Assembly: GCA_021205005.1 (NCBI GenBank)
Contig: JAJPYK010000041.1
Coordinates: forward strand, 1-8,454
Direction of reading: 5' to 3'
Origin: Paraprevotella sp.
GTDB taxonomy: Bacteria; Bacteroidota; Bacteroidia; Bacteroidales; Bacteroidaceae
DNA: 8,454 bases
In this document: piece after piece, positions 1 to 5,588 of the stretch
Layout of the letters: each line of letters opens with the position of its first letter
How positions within the stretch are numbered: position 1 is the first letter of the stretch
Notes under the pieces: model-generated
The model's database searches: none
What the model was told of the DNA's origin: nothing
Seen by the model: the letters and a program-made list of their open reading frames with translations, nothing else
Made by a program: the position numbers and the translations under genes

Positions 1-178
1 TGTTCCATTTCTCGGAAATCCGCTTCACGTTCTTTTCGAAGCGGATACATGTGGCTCCGCATCCCAAATGCCCGGCGGGATAATCGGATATGATGATACA
101 AGCCTCTTTGGGCATGGCCGGCACATCCTGTATCGGCTGGCATTTTTCATTACTGCTCTTCGTCGTCGTATTCGTCAT
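1..178 (-). CDS. Unknown cysteine-containing protein, N-terminal part only (runs off the window)
   Basis: An open frame starts at an ATG at 178-176 and continues without a stop to the window edge, giving 59 residues. Four cysteines are visible (residues 13, 27, 40 and 44), three of them in the more ordered stretch KEACIIISDYPAGHLGCGAT. No family is recognised. If the 178 start is right, the gene overlaps the end of the small membrane-protein gene by 29 bp. An internal ATG (residue 22, MPKEAC) or a GTG two codons before it are alternative starts and would remove the overlap. A competing frame with a TAATG junction to the upstream gene starts at 150 but stops at 25 and has an R/P/C-rich composition typical of an off-frame. 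The coding call rests on the open frame and plausible composition only. The two genes would share a transcript. Confidence 0.45.
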   Translation of the reverse strand, partial: MTNTTTKSSNEKCQPIQDVPAMPKEACIIISDYPAGHLGCGATCIRFEKNVKRISEKWN

Positions 179-314
179 AAATGGCGTCTTCGTGTCCTAC
201 TTCAAAAATCTTACTGTCTCCCGTTTCCTTGCGCATCTTTTGGATGCTTCTGAAAATGAAAATCAAAAATAAGAATCCTACGGTTAAAATCCAAGCAATT
301 ATCTGAATATTCAT
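150..314 (-). CDS. Small single-pass membrane protein with acidic tail, unknown function
   Basis: This is a 54-residue protein. Residues 3-21 form one hydrophobic segment (IQIIAWILTVGFLFLIFIF), followed by a basic stretch (RSIQKMRKE), then a strongly acidic end (EVGHEDAIYDEYDDEEQ). The positive-inside rule suggests that the acidic tail is cytoplasmic. The frame is open further upstream to 464, but the ATG at 314 is preferred: it follows an A/G-rich leader (AAAAAGAG directly upstream), and a TATTTTTG -7 box lies 24 bp upstream at 338-345, so longer starts would sit at or before the promoter. No known family is recognised; its size and layout resemble small accessory subunits of membrane complexes, but nothing in the sequence assigns one. 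It is probably co-transcribed with the cut-off gene at 1-178 and divergent from mazG. Confidence 0.65.
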   Translation of the reverse strand: MNIQIIAWILTVGFLFLIFIFRSIQKMRKETGDSKIFEVGHEDAIYDEYDDEEQ

Positions 315-337
315 CTCTTTTTCTTTTTTTTCCACTG

Positions 338-345
338 CAAAAATA
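338..345 (-). promoter_or_regulatory. Bacteroidetes-type -7 promoter element for the small membrane-protein gene
   Basis: The minus strand reads TATTTTTG, an exact match to the Bacteroidetes -7 consensus TAnnTTTG, 23 bp before the ATG at 314. No TTTG is present 19-21 bp further upstream, so the -33 half is missing or degenerate. Start of transcription would fall roughly at 330, giving a short A-rich leader. Confidence 0.5.
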
Positions 346-397
346 GGTGATTTATCGGTTTTAGGGAAGTTTTTGTTCATGAAAGTTTCGATGATGG

Positions 398-416
398 CTA
401 TCGTGAAATACGATAG
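398..416. promoter_or_regulatory. Perfect inverted repeat in the divergent promoter region (candidate operator)
   Basis: CTATCGT-gaaat-ACGATAG is a perfect 7-bp dyad with a 5-bp centre. It lies between the two divergent -7 boxes, about 53 bp from the minus-strand box (338-345) and 65 bp from the plus-strand box (481-488). No U-tract follows it, so it is not a terminator. Position and symmetry fit a dimeric regulator site for one or both genes, but no regulator is encoded in the window and no second copy was noticed. Confidence 0.3.
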
Positions 417-480
417 TGCGCGATTAGATGTTATTAGGCTAAAAAAGCGTTTTCGTGGCATCATTTAGCCTGGAAAAGCT

Positions 481-488
481 TATTTTTG
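481..488 (+). promoter_or_regulatory. Bacteroidetes-type -7 promoter element for mazG
   Basis: TATTTTTG matches TAnnTTTG exactly. A matching -33 TTTG at the usual 19-21 bp distance is not present. This element helps decide the mazG start: an ATG at 490 begins only 2 bp after the box and would lie at or before the expected transcription start, whereas the ATG at 511 lies 22 bp downstream. Confidence 0.5.
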
Positions 489-510
489 CATGACTTTAAA
501 TAACGAAAAT

Positions 511-1302
511 ATGCATACGAGAGAAGAAAAATTGGAAGCTTTCGGGCGTTTTCTTGACGTTCTGGATACGTTGCGCGAGAAATGTCCGTGGGACCGCAAG
601 CAGACCAACGAGAGTCTGCGTCCCAATACGATAGAAGAAACGTTAGAGTTGTGCGATGCCCTGATGAAGAACGATTCACATAACATCTGTAAAGAATTGG
701 GCGATGTGCTGTTGCACGTGTGTTTTTATGCCAAGATTGCCAGCGAAACGAATGATTTCGATATTGCGGATGTCTGTAACCAGCTTACGGAGAAACTGAT
801 TTTCCGCCATCCTCATGTTTACGGAGAGGTGAAAGCCGATACGGCCGGCGAAGTGACGCAGAACTGGGAACAAATCAAGTTGAAGGAGAAAGACGGCAAT
901 AAGAGCGTGTTGGGGGGTGTGCCGGATGCGCTTCCGTCGCTCATCAAGGCTTATCGCATCCAGGATAAGGCACGTAACGTGGGCTTCGATTGGGAGAAGA
1001 AAGAAGATGTATGGGATAAGGTAAAAGAAGAATTAGGTGAATTACAGGAAGAGCTGGACCGGGACGATCATGAGAAATCTACGGATGAATTCGGTGATTT
1101 CTTGTTCAGTATCATTAATGCCGGACGGCTTTACCATATCAATCCGGATAATGCGCTGGAGAGGACGAACCGCAAGTTTATCCGTCGTTTCAACTATATA
1201 GAACAACATTCTATCCGGCAGGGAAGACCGTTGAAAGACATGACCTTAGAGGAAATGGAACATCAGTGGAACGAAGCCAAGGCAGCCGAAAGGGAAGCGT
1301 AG
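511..1302 (+). CDS. mazG: MazG nucleoside triphosphate pyrophosphohydrolase
   Basis: This enzyme hydrolyses (d)NTPs to NMP and pyrophosphate in the cytoplasm, a house-cleaning activity; in E. coli it also affects (p)ppGpp levels. The 263-residue product has the length of E. coli MazG and two tandem MazG domains. The N-terminal domain shows LREKCPWD (21-28), the metal-binding EExxE (EETLE, 43-47) and ExxxD-type acidic residues (KELGD, 61-65), then LIFRHPHVYG (96-105). The linker has NWEQIKLKEK. The C-terminal domain shows KARNVGFDW (153-161), a second acidic helix EELGELQEEL (173-182) and DEFGDFLFS (192-200). All expected metal ligands appear intact. An in-frame ATG at 490 would add seven residues, but the promoter box at 481-488 and the usual family start (MHT-EEKL) favour 511. 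An unknown gene follows 83 bp downstream on the same strand. Confidence 0.95.
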   Translation: MHTREEKLEAFGRFLDVLDTLREKCPWDRKQTNESLRPNTIEETLELCDALMKNDSHNICKELGDVLLHVCFYAKIASETNDFDIADVCNQLTEKLIFRHPHVYGEVKADTAGEVTQNWEQIKLKEKDGNKSVLGGVPDALPSLIKAYRIQDKARNVGFDWEKKEDVWDKVKEELGELQEELDRDDHEKSTDEFGDFLFSIINAGRLYHINPDNALERTNRKFIRRFNYIEQHSIRQGRPLKDMTLEEMEHQWNEAKAAEREA

Positions 1303-1385
1303 CGGAATTACGGACAGGGGATAGCGGATGGAAAAGTATCCGTAAGGGTCATTCGGCGAACATTACTGACGAGAGAACGAAAATA

Positions 1386-2021
1386 ATGGAGCAAATATTA
1401 GCTGATTATCTTGATATATGCTTGAGATTCAGAAAGAAATATCTCAGCAAACCCGAACGGAAACCGCGTCATATCCTTCTGATGAAATGGGCAAATACGC
1501 CCTATGTGGACGGCAATCTCACCATTCCTGATTTATATAAATTCTGGGATTGTAATAGAGATATAAGCTATAACAAAGTTTTCGTCGGGAAGGTAATTGT
1601 TCCGGCAGTTCGTGACGATAGGAAAAATGGAAGTATAGAAGGATTGAAATTCCTGTTCTATTGTCTGCGTGGTCGGGATTCATTTTCATATAGGTCATCT
1701 GATAATCCCCTATCCATCTATTGTGATGCGGACGGATATGAATACAGTCCCTTAGAGTTGGCAGATATGGTTCTTGAAAAAGAGCCGGAGGATGAAGATG
1801 TGTTAAAAGTAAAATATTTTATCGGGAAAGAGATTTTATGGTATTCGATACATGAAATCCCATCTGGCATTTTGAGTGGCGGGGATGGAGCAAGTATTCC
1901 GGATATGCTAAATTCGGTCGATAGATTCCAAAACCTATCCGATAAACTAAAGATCGACGATGATGAAATCCTCATAAGCGATTGCCGGCAATTTTATGTT
2001 GCCTATGGAGCGTATTTGTAA
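1386..2021 (+). CDS. Unknown protein, probably truncated by an in-frame TAA
   Basis: The 211-residue product starts at ATG 1386, preceded by GAGAGAACGAAAATA. The frame also runs back into mazG (to 1266), but that part is basic and unlike the rest, so the internal start is chosen. No signal peptide or membrane segment is seen. The protein is soluble and probably mostly helical, with notable stretches MKWANTPYVDG (about 34-44), IPDLYKFWDC, KVIVPAVRDD and NGSIEGLKFLF; the stretch LADMVLEKEPEDEDVLKVKYFIGKEIL has a repeat-helix look. No family can be named with confidence. The gene is visibly AT-richer than mazG (row 1801-1860 holds 16 G/C of 60, against 31 of 60 in row 841-900) and uses AGA and ATA codons, which suggests an accessory or acquired gene. 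No promoter box was found in the 83 bp after mazG, so it may be read from the mazG promoter. The frame continues after the stop (see 2022-2135). Confidence 0.65.
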   Translation: MEQILADYLDICLRFRKKYLSKPERKPRHILLMKWANTPYVDGNLTIPDLYKFWDCNRDISYNKVFVGKVIVPAVRDDRKNGSIEGLKFLFYCLRGRDSFSYRSSDNPLSIYCDADGYEYSPLELADMVLEKEPEDEDVLKVKYFIGKEILWYSIHEIPSGILSGGDGASIPDMLNSVDRFQNLSDKLKIDDDEILISDCRQFYVAYGAYL

Positions 2022-2135
2022 CAACAGGATCAGTATGCCGGTTTTGAAGATTATCTGAATAGGAATAATATCCCGTACGAACGGTACTGTAAGACCTACT
2101 ACTACGAAAAAGAGGATAAGAAAGACAATCAGTAG
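2022..2135 (+). pseudogene. Severed C-terminal end of the preceding gene (38 codons including stop)
   Basis: Directly after the TAA at 2019-2021, the same frame continues for 37 sense codons to a TAG at 2133-2135. The encoded tail begins QQDQYAGFEDYLNRNN and ends in the charged stretch EKEDKKDNQ, a typical natural C-terminus. There is no frameshift, so replacing one codon (TAA by GAA, CAA or AAA) would restore a 249-residue protein ending 52 bp before the hairpin at 2188-2227, which is normal 3'-end spacing. The simplest reading is a recent nonsense mutation. A sequencing error or stop-codon readthrough cannot be excluded from sequence alone. Confidence 0.55.
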
Positions 2136-2187
2136 CAATAAAGAATCGGGTGACAAGCGGATGAATCTTCTCTCAGGTCGAATATTT

Positions 2188-2227
2188 ACCTAATAAAAGC
2201 CTCCTGCAAGGGTGGCTTTTATTAGGT
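2188..2227. terminator. Two-way intrinsic terminator between convergent genes
   Basis: The 14-bp arms ACCTAATAAAAGCC (2188-2201) and GGCTTTTATTAGGT (2214-2227) are perfectly complementary around a 12-base loop, which can itself form three further pairs. A GC core flanked by A-tract and T-tract inside the arms lets it act in both directions. It lies 52 bp after the TAG ending the plus-strand unit and 3 bp past the stop of the minus-strand gene at 2231, so it plausibly ends both transcripts. Confidence 0.8.
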
Positions 2228-2230
2228 GGA

Positions 2231-2692
2231 CTATTTCTTTTCCTCTTCAGGTGGACGATTTGTAAACTGGCGGAGCATACGGCGGTGGAATTTGTCTTCG
2301 GCCCTCATCGCAGCATATACTTTTTGAGCAGAAACGACTTTGCACATTTTTCTATAATAGGTGTCTTCAAGTTCAGCCGACTCCATTTTCAATTTGTTGA
2401 TGTCGCGGATGAGATTATAGTAATCTTTGTCGGTAGACTGTGGAGGAAGCGGTCTTTTCTTCATATTCCGTATTTGCCATTCTATTCCGCGTTGTTTGTC
2501 GTGCATTTCGTGGAATATGGGGAAGAATGCGGTAGCTTCGGCCGGAGAAAGACATGCCTCCCGTACGATGAAACTCTCCAGATCTCTGACGTAGTTTTGG
2601 GGAGAAAATTGCTCCTTGGACGGTTGCGCCGCAAGCGGAGTATAAAACAGAGTAAGGACAAAACCTACTAAAAGCAGAATTTTTTTGGTCAT
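2231..2692 (-). CDS. Small exported helical protein of sigma-factor operon (Spy/CpxP-like architecture)
   Basis: The 153-residue product has a signal peptide at 1-22 (MTKK, hydrophobic LLLVGFVLTLFY, then AA before Q23). The mature part is charged and almost entirely helical, with paired segments LSPAEATAFFPIFHEMHDKQRGI (48-70) and VVSAQKVYAAMRAEDKFHRRMLRQF (119-143) flanking a coiled-coil-like middle. This hairpin of long helices with an LSxxEA start is the pattern of periplasmic Spy/CpxP-like proteins often encoded after ECF sigma/anti-sigma pairs in Bacteroidales. It has no LTxxQ motif, so the family link is by architecture and context. The start lies 12 bp after the anti-sigma-like gene, so the two are surely co-transcribed. 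A role as a periplasmic stress sensor or chaperone is inference. Confidence 0.8.
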   Translation of the reverse strand: MTKKILLLVGFVLTLFYTPLAAQPSKEQFSPQNYVRDLESFIVREACLSPAEATAFFPIFHEMHDKQRGIEWQIRNMKKRPLPPQSTDKDYYNLIRDINKLKMESAELEDTYYRKMCKVVSAQKVYAAMRAEDKFHRRMLRQFTNRPPEEEKK

Positions 2693-2704
2693 GACGGTAA
2701 GGTT

Positions 2705-3079
2705 TTAATGGGCATCGGTTAAATACTGCGCAATTTCTTCGTTGCTCACCATAGCATAATCAAGCACATCGTTCATGTAGACATCTTCCGTATTTGGGGC
2801 TTCACTGTTTGCTGACATCGCAGCCTTATCGATCGTTCTGTGGGTGAAATAGTGGTGGGATGCACCTAATATCATGCAACCGCAAAGCGCGGCTGCCGCT
2901 GCATAGCCTATTATGCGTCTTCTGTGGAGGCGTATTGTCGGAGCAGACGGGGCGGTAGAAGGCGAATATTCCGGTAGTTTGCTCATCAAATCAGCTGTGA
3001 AATGTTCAAAGTATCCTTCCGGAACCTTGAACGGATTGCTGTGGCCGTATTTTTTTCGGATGAATTTTTCTTCTTTCAT
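2705..3079 (-). CDS. Anti-sigma-factor-like single-pass membrane protein
   Basis: The 124-residue product has a cytoplasmic N-terminal part carrying NPFKVPEGYFEHF (15-27), a motif recurring in Bacteroidetes proteins encoded directly after ECF sigma genes. A basic cluster (LHRRR, 51-55) is followed by one membrane segment at about 56-75 (IIGYAAAAALCGCMILGA). A short extracytoplasmic tail ends in an acidic helix (NEEIAQYL). The positive-inside rule puts the N-terminus in the cytoplasm, as expected for holding a sigma factor at the membrane. It does not show the zinc-binding HxxxCxxC motif of ZAS-type anti-sigma factors, so its mode of binding would be different. It starts 48 bp after the sigma gene stop and is followed 12 bp later by the exported helical protein. 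Function is inferred from layout and position. Confidence 0.75.
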   Translation of the reverse strand: MKEEKFIRKKYGHSNPFKVPEGYFEHFTADLMSKLPEYSPSTAPSAPTIRLHRRRIIGYAAAAALCGCMILGASHHYFTHRTIDKAAMSANSEAPNTEDVYMNDVLDYAMVSNEEIAQYLTDAH

Positions 3080-3127
3080 AACTGGTATCTTTTTCTTTAT
3101 TATTTGACGGGTAGAATGGCTAAAGGT

Positions 3128-3673
3128 TTAATTTCGGGATTTAAAAAAATCACAGATTTTTTTCACTGCATGGTGGTAAGAAGCTTTCAAAGCGCCGACA
3201 CTGGTGTCCAACACCTCACTCATCTCCTCGTATTTCATTTCCTGATAGTATTTGAGTTGAAAAACAGCTCGTTGTTTGTCGGGCAGGGTGGAGATGGCTT
3301 GCTGCAATTCCATCTCGGTTTCGTCTCCGTCGAAATAGTCATCGGCGGTCAGTTGTCCGATTATAGAGGGAGGAGTGTCGTCAATGGCTGCGGTCTCTTT
3401 TCTGCGTTGTAGGAAGTTCAGCGTTTCGTTCAAGGCAATTCGGTAGAGCCACGTACTGATGCGGGCGTCTCCACGGAAGCTGTCTAAATTGGTCCATGCC
3501 TTGATGAATGTGTTTTGCAGGATGTCGTTGGCATCATCATGACTGTATACCATGCGTCGGATTTGCCAGTACAGTTGTTGGCTGTATCGGTTTACGATTT
3601 GCTCGAATGCCTGATAGCGGTGTTGAGGCTGCCCGAGTTGGCTGATGAGTGAAGCTTCCTCAGTGGGGATCAT
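3128..3673 (-). CDS. ECF-type RNA polymerase sigma-70 family factor
   Basis: This factor directs RNA polymerase to a dedicated set of promoters. The 181-residue product has the two-domain ECF layout. Region 2 (about 22-92) includes the core-binding and -10 recognition helix with DDANDILQNTFIKAW (46-60) and FRGDARISTWLYRIALN (66-82). Region 4 (about 122-178) includes LPDKQRAVFQLKYYQEMKYEEMSEVL and the recognition helix SVGALKASYHHAVKKI. The linker (93-121) is acidic. Length is typical for the family. It begins 49 bp after the L,D-transpeptidase stop; no TAnnTTTG box was found in that gap, so it may be read through from the upstream genes or use a promoter of another type, possibly its own. The following gene is anti-sigma-like, the usual arrangement. 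The regulon cannot be read from this window. Confidence 0.92.
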   Translation of the reverse strand: MIPTEEASLISQLGQPQHRYQAFEQIVNRYSQQLYWQIRRMVYSHDDANDILQNTFIKAWTNLDSFRGDARISTWLYRIALNETLNFLQRRKETAAIDDTPPSIIGQLTADDYFDGDETEMELQQAISTLPDKQRAVFQLKYYQEMKYEEMSEVLDTSVGALKASYHHAVKKICDFFKSRN

Positions 3674-3722
3674 GAGATTTGAATGTCGTTATGAGTGTAG
3701 GACCATCTGAAAGCGGGATGGT

Positions 3723-5246
3723 TTAAAGTTGGTCCAGTTTTTTGAGTAGAGCTTCATCGTATCCGTAAGTATCGGGAGCGTCTTCCCATTTGCCGTTGGC
3801 GAGCGGATAGAAAGTGAAGTACGGGATAAATACCGGAATGGGCGGATCTATACGCAGCGTTTCCATTCTGATCGGTTCTTCGGATGTCTGGGCGACGGCT
3901 TCCGGTGTGTCCTGCGGCGGCAGGCCCACGGCTTTCCTCAGACGGTTGATGATTTCCCGGGTAGGATCGTCCACCAGGAATACAGCTAATTCCAAAGGCT
4001 TCTCCACGCGGATGCAACCATGACTCATGGCTCTGTTTGTGCGGTCGAAAGCCTGTTTGTTGTTGGTATCGTGCAGATAGATGGAGAAATCGTTGGGAAA
4101 TCTGAAAATGAGCCTGCCCAATGAATTGTTTTGTCCGTTGTCCTGCCTTACTCGGTAGTTACCGCTGGTCAGCATGGCAGCAGTCACATTTACCGGATCG
4201 ACTTCTTCTCCGGTGGATTTGTCGAAGATCCGGTAGCGGTTGCGTGTGAAGTAATCCGCATCTCCCGCATGTCGCGGGGCGATTTCTTTCTTGATGATGC
4301 TATACGGTATATTCCAGTACGGGTTCATATCGACGCGTTCGATCTGACTGATCAGCATGGGACTTTTGTTTTTGGGGCTGCCGATGCAGATTTTCATTTC
4401 CAGTGTGTCGTCCTGTGCCTCGTTCACGGCACGCAGCATCATATCGGCCAGATTTACCCATACATACTTACCCCGTGGTTGCAGGCTGCGCCAACGGCTT
4501 CGTTCAAGATTAACGGCTATTTTGCGTTTGCGGTCCGTATCGCGGGCGTTCCGGTAGGCTTCGCTCAGTCGGGAATAGGTATTTCCCGAAGGTTGTATCT
4601 CTTGGAAGAATTCAGTCAGTTTCCCGTTCCTTTGGCTGTCGATGGCTTTTTGTATGAATGCGTCGTCCGCTTTTTCTATTTTGATGTCGTAGAGTTTACG
4701 GAAAGGGGCGTTTTGAGCGGTGTCGGTTTGCTCCAAGCTATTGAGCACCGAACCGGGCTGGAGATAGCCGAACCGTTGTCCGCACGCGTATCTGAAGTAA
4801 GCCTGTGTTAACAGGAACTCTGCCCGTCCGAACGATTCATGGATGTCATGCTCTTTGTCGAAGTCCAACCGTCGGATGCGGTACAGTTCATTCCGAATCT
4901 CATTCACGTAGAAAATTCCTTCCGGTAATCCGTCTCCACCGGTTTTCTCCAGATAAGACAGCAACGTATCCGCACGTTCGTCAATACCCGAGCGTGTAAT
5001 CCATAAGAAAGGGGCGGCCGAGGAATAATATTTCCGGCTGTATTTGTCGGCGTACGAACAGATCGGACGCAGGCGAAGACTGTCTATCGTATAGCGTATT
5101 TTTCGGCTGTATAACTCGACTTTCTTGTCGTACCAGGCTGAGAAATCCTCTTTTTTTATTCCCGCATTAGGATTCTCCTCTTTCTCATGACATGACAAGA
5201 GGAAGAAAATGAAGAGAATCGGACTGAACGAACGAGAAAATCTCAT
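3723..5246 (-). CDS. L,D-transpeptidase lipoprotein (YcbB/LdtD type, YkuD domain)
   Basis: This enzyme would make 3-3 (mDAP-mDAP) cross-links in peptidoglycan. The 507-residue product begins with a lipoprotein signal (lipobox LLSC, Cys19), followed by the acidic run HEKEEN. An N-terminal scaffold region includes LEKTGGDGLPEGIFYV. A central part has the YcbB-like KIAVNLERSRW. The YkuD catalytic domain contains NPYWNIPYSI, FRFPNDFSIYLHDTNNKQAF (His392) and SHGCIRVE (408-415, catalytic Cys411, His409). The catalytic set is intact. The sequence between scaffold and catalytic domain is too short for the peptidoglycan-binding module of E. coli LdtD (615 residues), so that module seems lost or reduced. 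A TTG at 5261 would add five residues and overlap the upstream stop; the ATG at 5246, 8 bp after that stop, is preferred because it leads directly into the signal peptide. It follows the sorting-domain protein in an apparent operon. Confidence 0.93.
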   Translation of the reverse strand: MRFSRSFSPILFIFFLLSCHEKEENPNAGIKKEDFSAWYDKKVELYSRKIRYTIDSLRLRPICSYADKYSRKYYSSAAPFLWITRSGIDERADTLLSYLEKTGGDGLPEGIFYVNEIRNELYRIRRLDFDKEHDIHESFGRAEFLLTQAYFRYACGQRFGYLQPGSVLNSLEQTDTAQNAPFRKLYDIKIEKADDAFIQKAIDSQRNGKLTEFFQEIQPSGNTYSRLSEAYRNARDTDRKRKIAVNLERSRWRSLQPRGKYVWVNLADMMLRAVNEAQDDTLEMKICIGSPKNKSPMLISQIERVDMNPYWNIPYSIIKKEIAPRHAGDADYFTRNRYRIFDKSTGEEVDPVNVTAAMLTSGNYRVRQDNGQNNSLGRLIFRFPNDFSIYLHDTNNKQAFDRTNRAMSHGCIRVEKPLELAVFLVDDPTREIINRLRKAVGLPPQDTPEAVAQTSEEPIRMETLRIDPPIPVFIPYFTFYPLANGKWEDAPDTYGYDEALLKKLDQL

Positions 5247-5254
5247 TTCATGGA

Positions 5255-5560
5255 TTAGCAAATGGAAATTTTGCGAACTACTTTAGCTACCTTTAAAATA
5301 TAGCAACCTTTCTTCAGATTCAGGTCAATGGTCTTTTCATTACTGTCAATCTTGACCACAGAAACTTTACTCCCCGTCAAGGAGAAGACTTCCAATGTGC
5401 TGCCGTTTGCGTTATAAATAGATATGGTGGAGCCTCTGACTACGATTGAGGTCTCCGAGAGTTCTGTCTCCGGGCCTCTCTTATCCTCTTGTGCCCGACA
5501 GATGTTTCCCGTATGCAGAAGAAATGCCGCCAGAATCAAAAGAAGTGTTTTTTTCACCAT
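5255..5560 (-). CDS. Small exported protein consisting of a type IX-like C-terminal sorting domain
   Basis: The 101-residue product has a signal peptide at 1-23 (MVKK, then LLLILAAFLLH, ending CRA before Q24). Nearly all the rest (about 33-101) is a beta-rich stretch matching the pattern of Por/type IX secretion C-terminal sorting domains: TSIVVRGSTISIYNANG, then LEVFSLTGSKVSVVKI, then IDLNLKKGCYILKVAKVVRKISI. Normally such a domain sits at the end of a much larger secreted protein; here only about 9 residues separate it from the signal peptide. The frame is open back to 5740 inside rnz, but the ATG at 5560 is chosen because it starts the signal peptide and follows a full promoter at 5589-5620 and an A-rich leader. 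It lies 8 bp before the L,D-transpeptidase gene. The family match is by eye; function is unknown. Confidence 0.8.
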   Translation of the reverse strand: MVKKTLLLILAAFLLHTGNICRAQEDKRGPETELSETSIVVRGSTISIYNANGSTLEVFSLTGSKVSVVKIDSNEKTIDLNLKKGCYILKVAKVVRKISIC

Positions 5561-5588
5561 AGATTTATTTTTGTTTGTTCTCTTTGTA

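Noticed and set aside
25..150. 41-codon minus-strand frame starting at a TAATG junction with the small membrane-protein gene
   Set aside because: Although well placed for coupled translation, it is R/P/C-rich and short; the overlapping frame that stays open to the window edge is more protein-like.
490..510. Upstream ATG for mazG adding seven residues
   Set aside because: It lies 2 bp after the TATTTTTG -7 box, so it would be at or before the transcription start; the start at 511 matches the family length and beginning.
1308..1345. Inverted repeat TTACGGA/TCCGTAA after the mazG stop
   Set aside because: It has a 24-base loop and no U-tract; seven pairs at this distance can arise by chance.
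1266..1385. Longer start for the unknown gene, overlapping the mazG end
   Set aside because: The added 40 residues are basic and low in order (RSQGSRKGSVAELRTG), lie partly inside mazG in another frame, and a good start exists at 1386.
1947..2156. Minus-strand frame encoding a hydrophobic, membrane-like 69-residue peptide
   Set aside because: It is antisense to the Asp/Asn/Lys-rich end of the unknown gene, which automatically gives hydrophobic codons; no promoter or leader supports it.
3703..3721. Small hairpin CCATC/GATGG between the transpeptidase and sigma genes
   Set aside because: It has only five pairs, a 9-base loop and no U-tract, too weak to call a terminator or attenuator.
4131..4811. 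Plus-strand 226-codon frame inside the L,D-transpeptidase gene
   Set aside because: It lies antisense to a gene with clear catalytic motifs; the translation shows no recognisable domain and there is no promoter box ahead of it.
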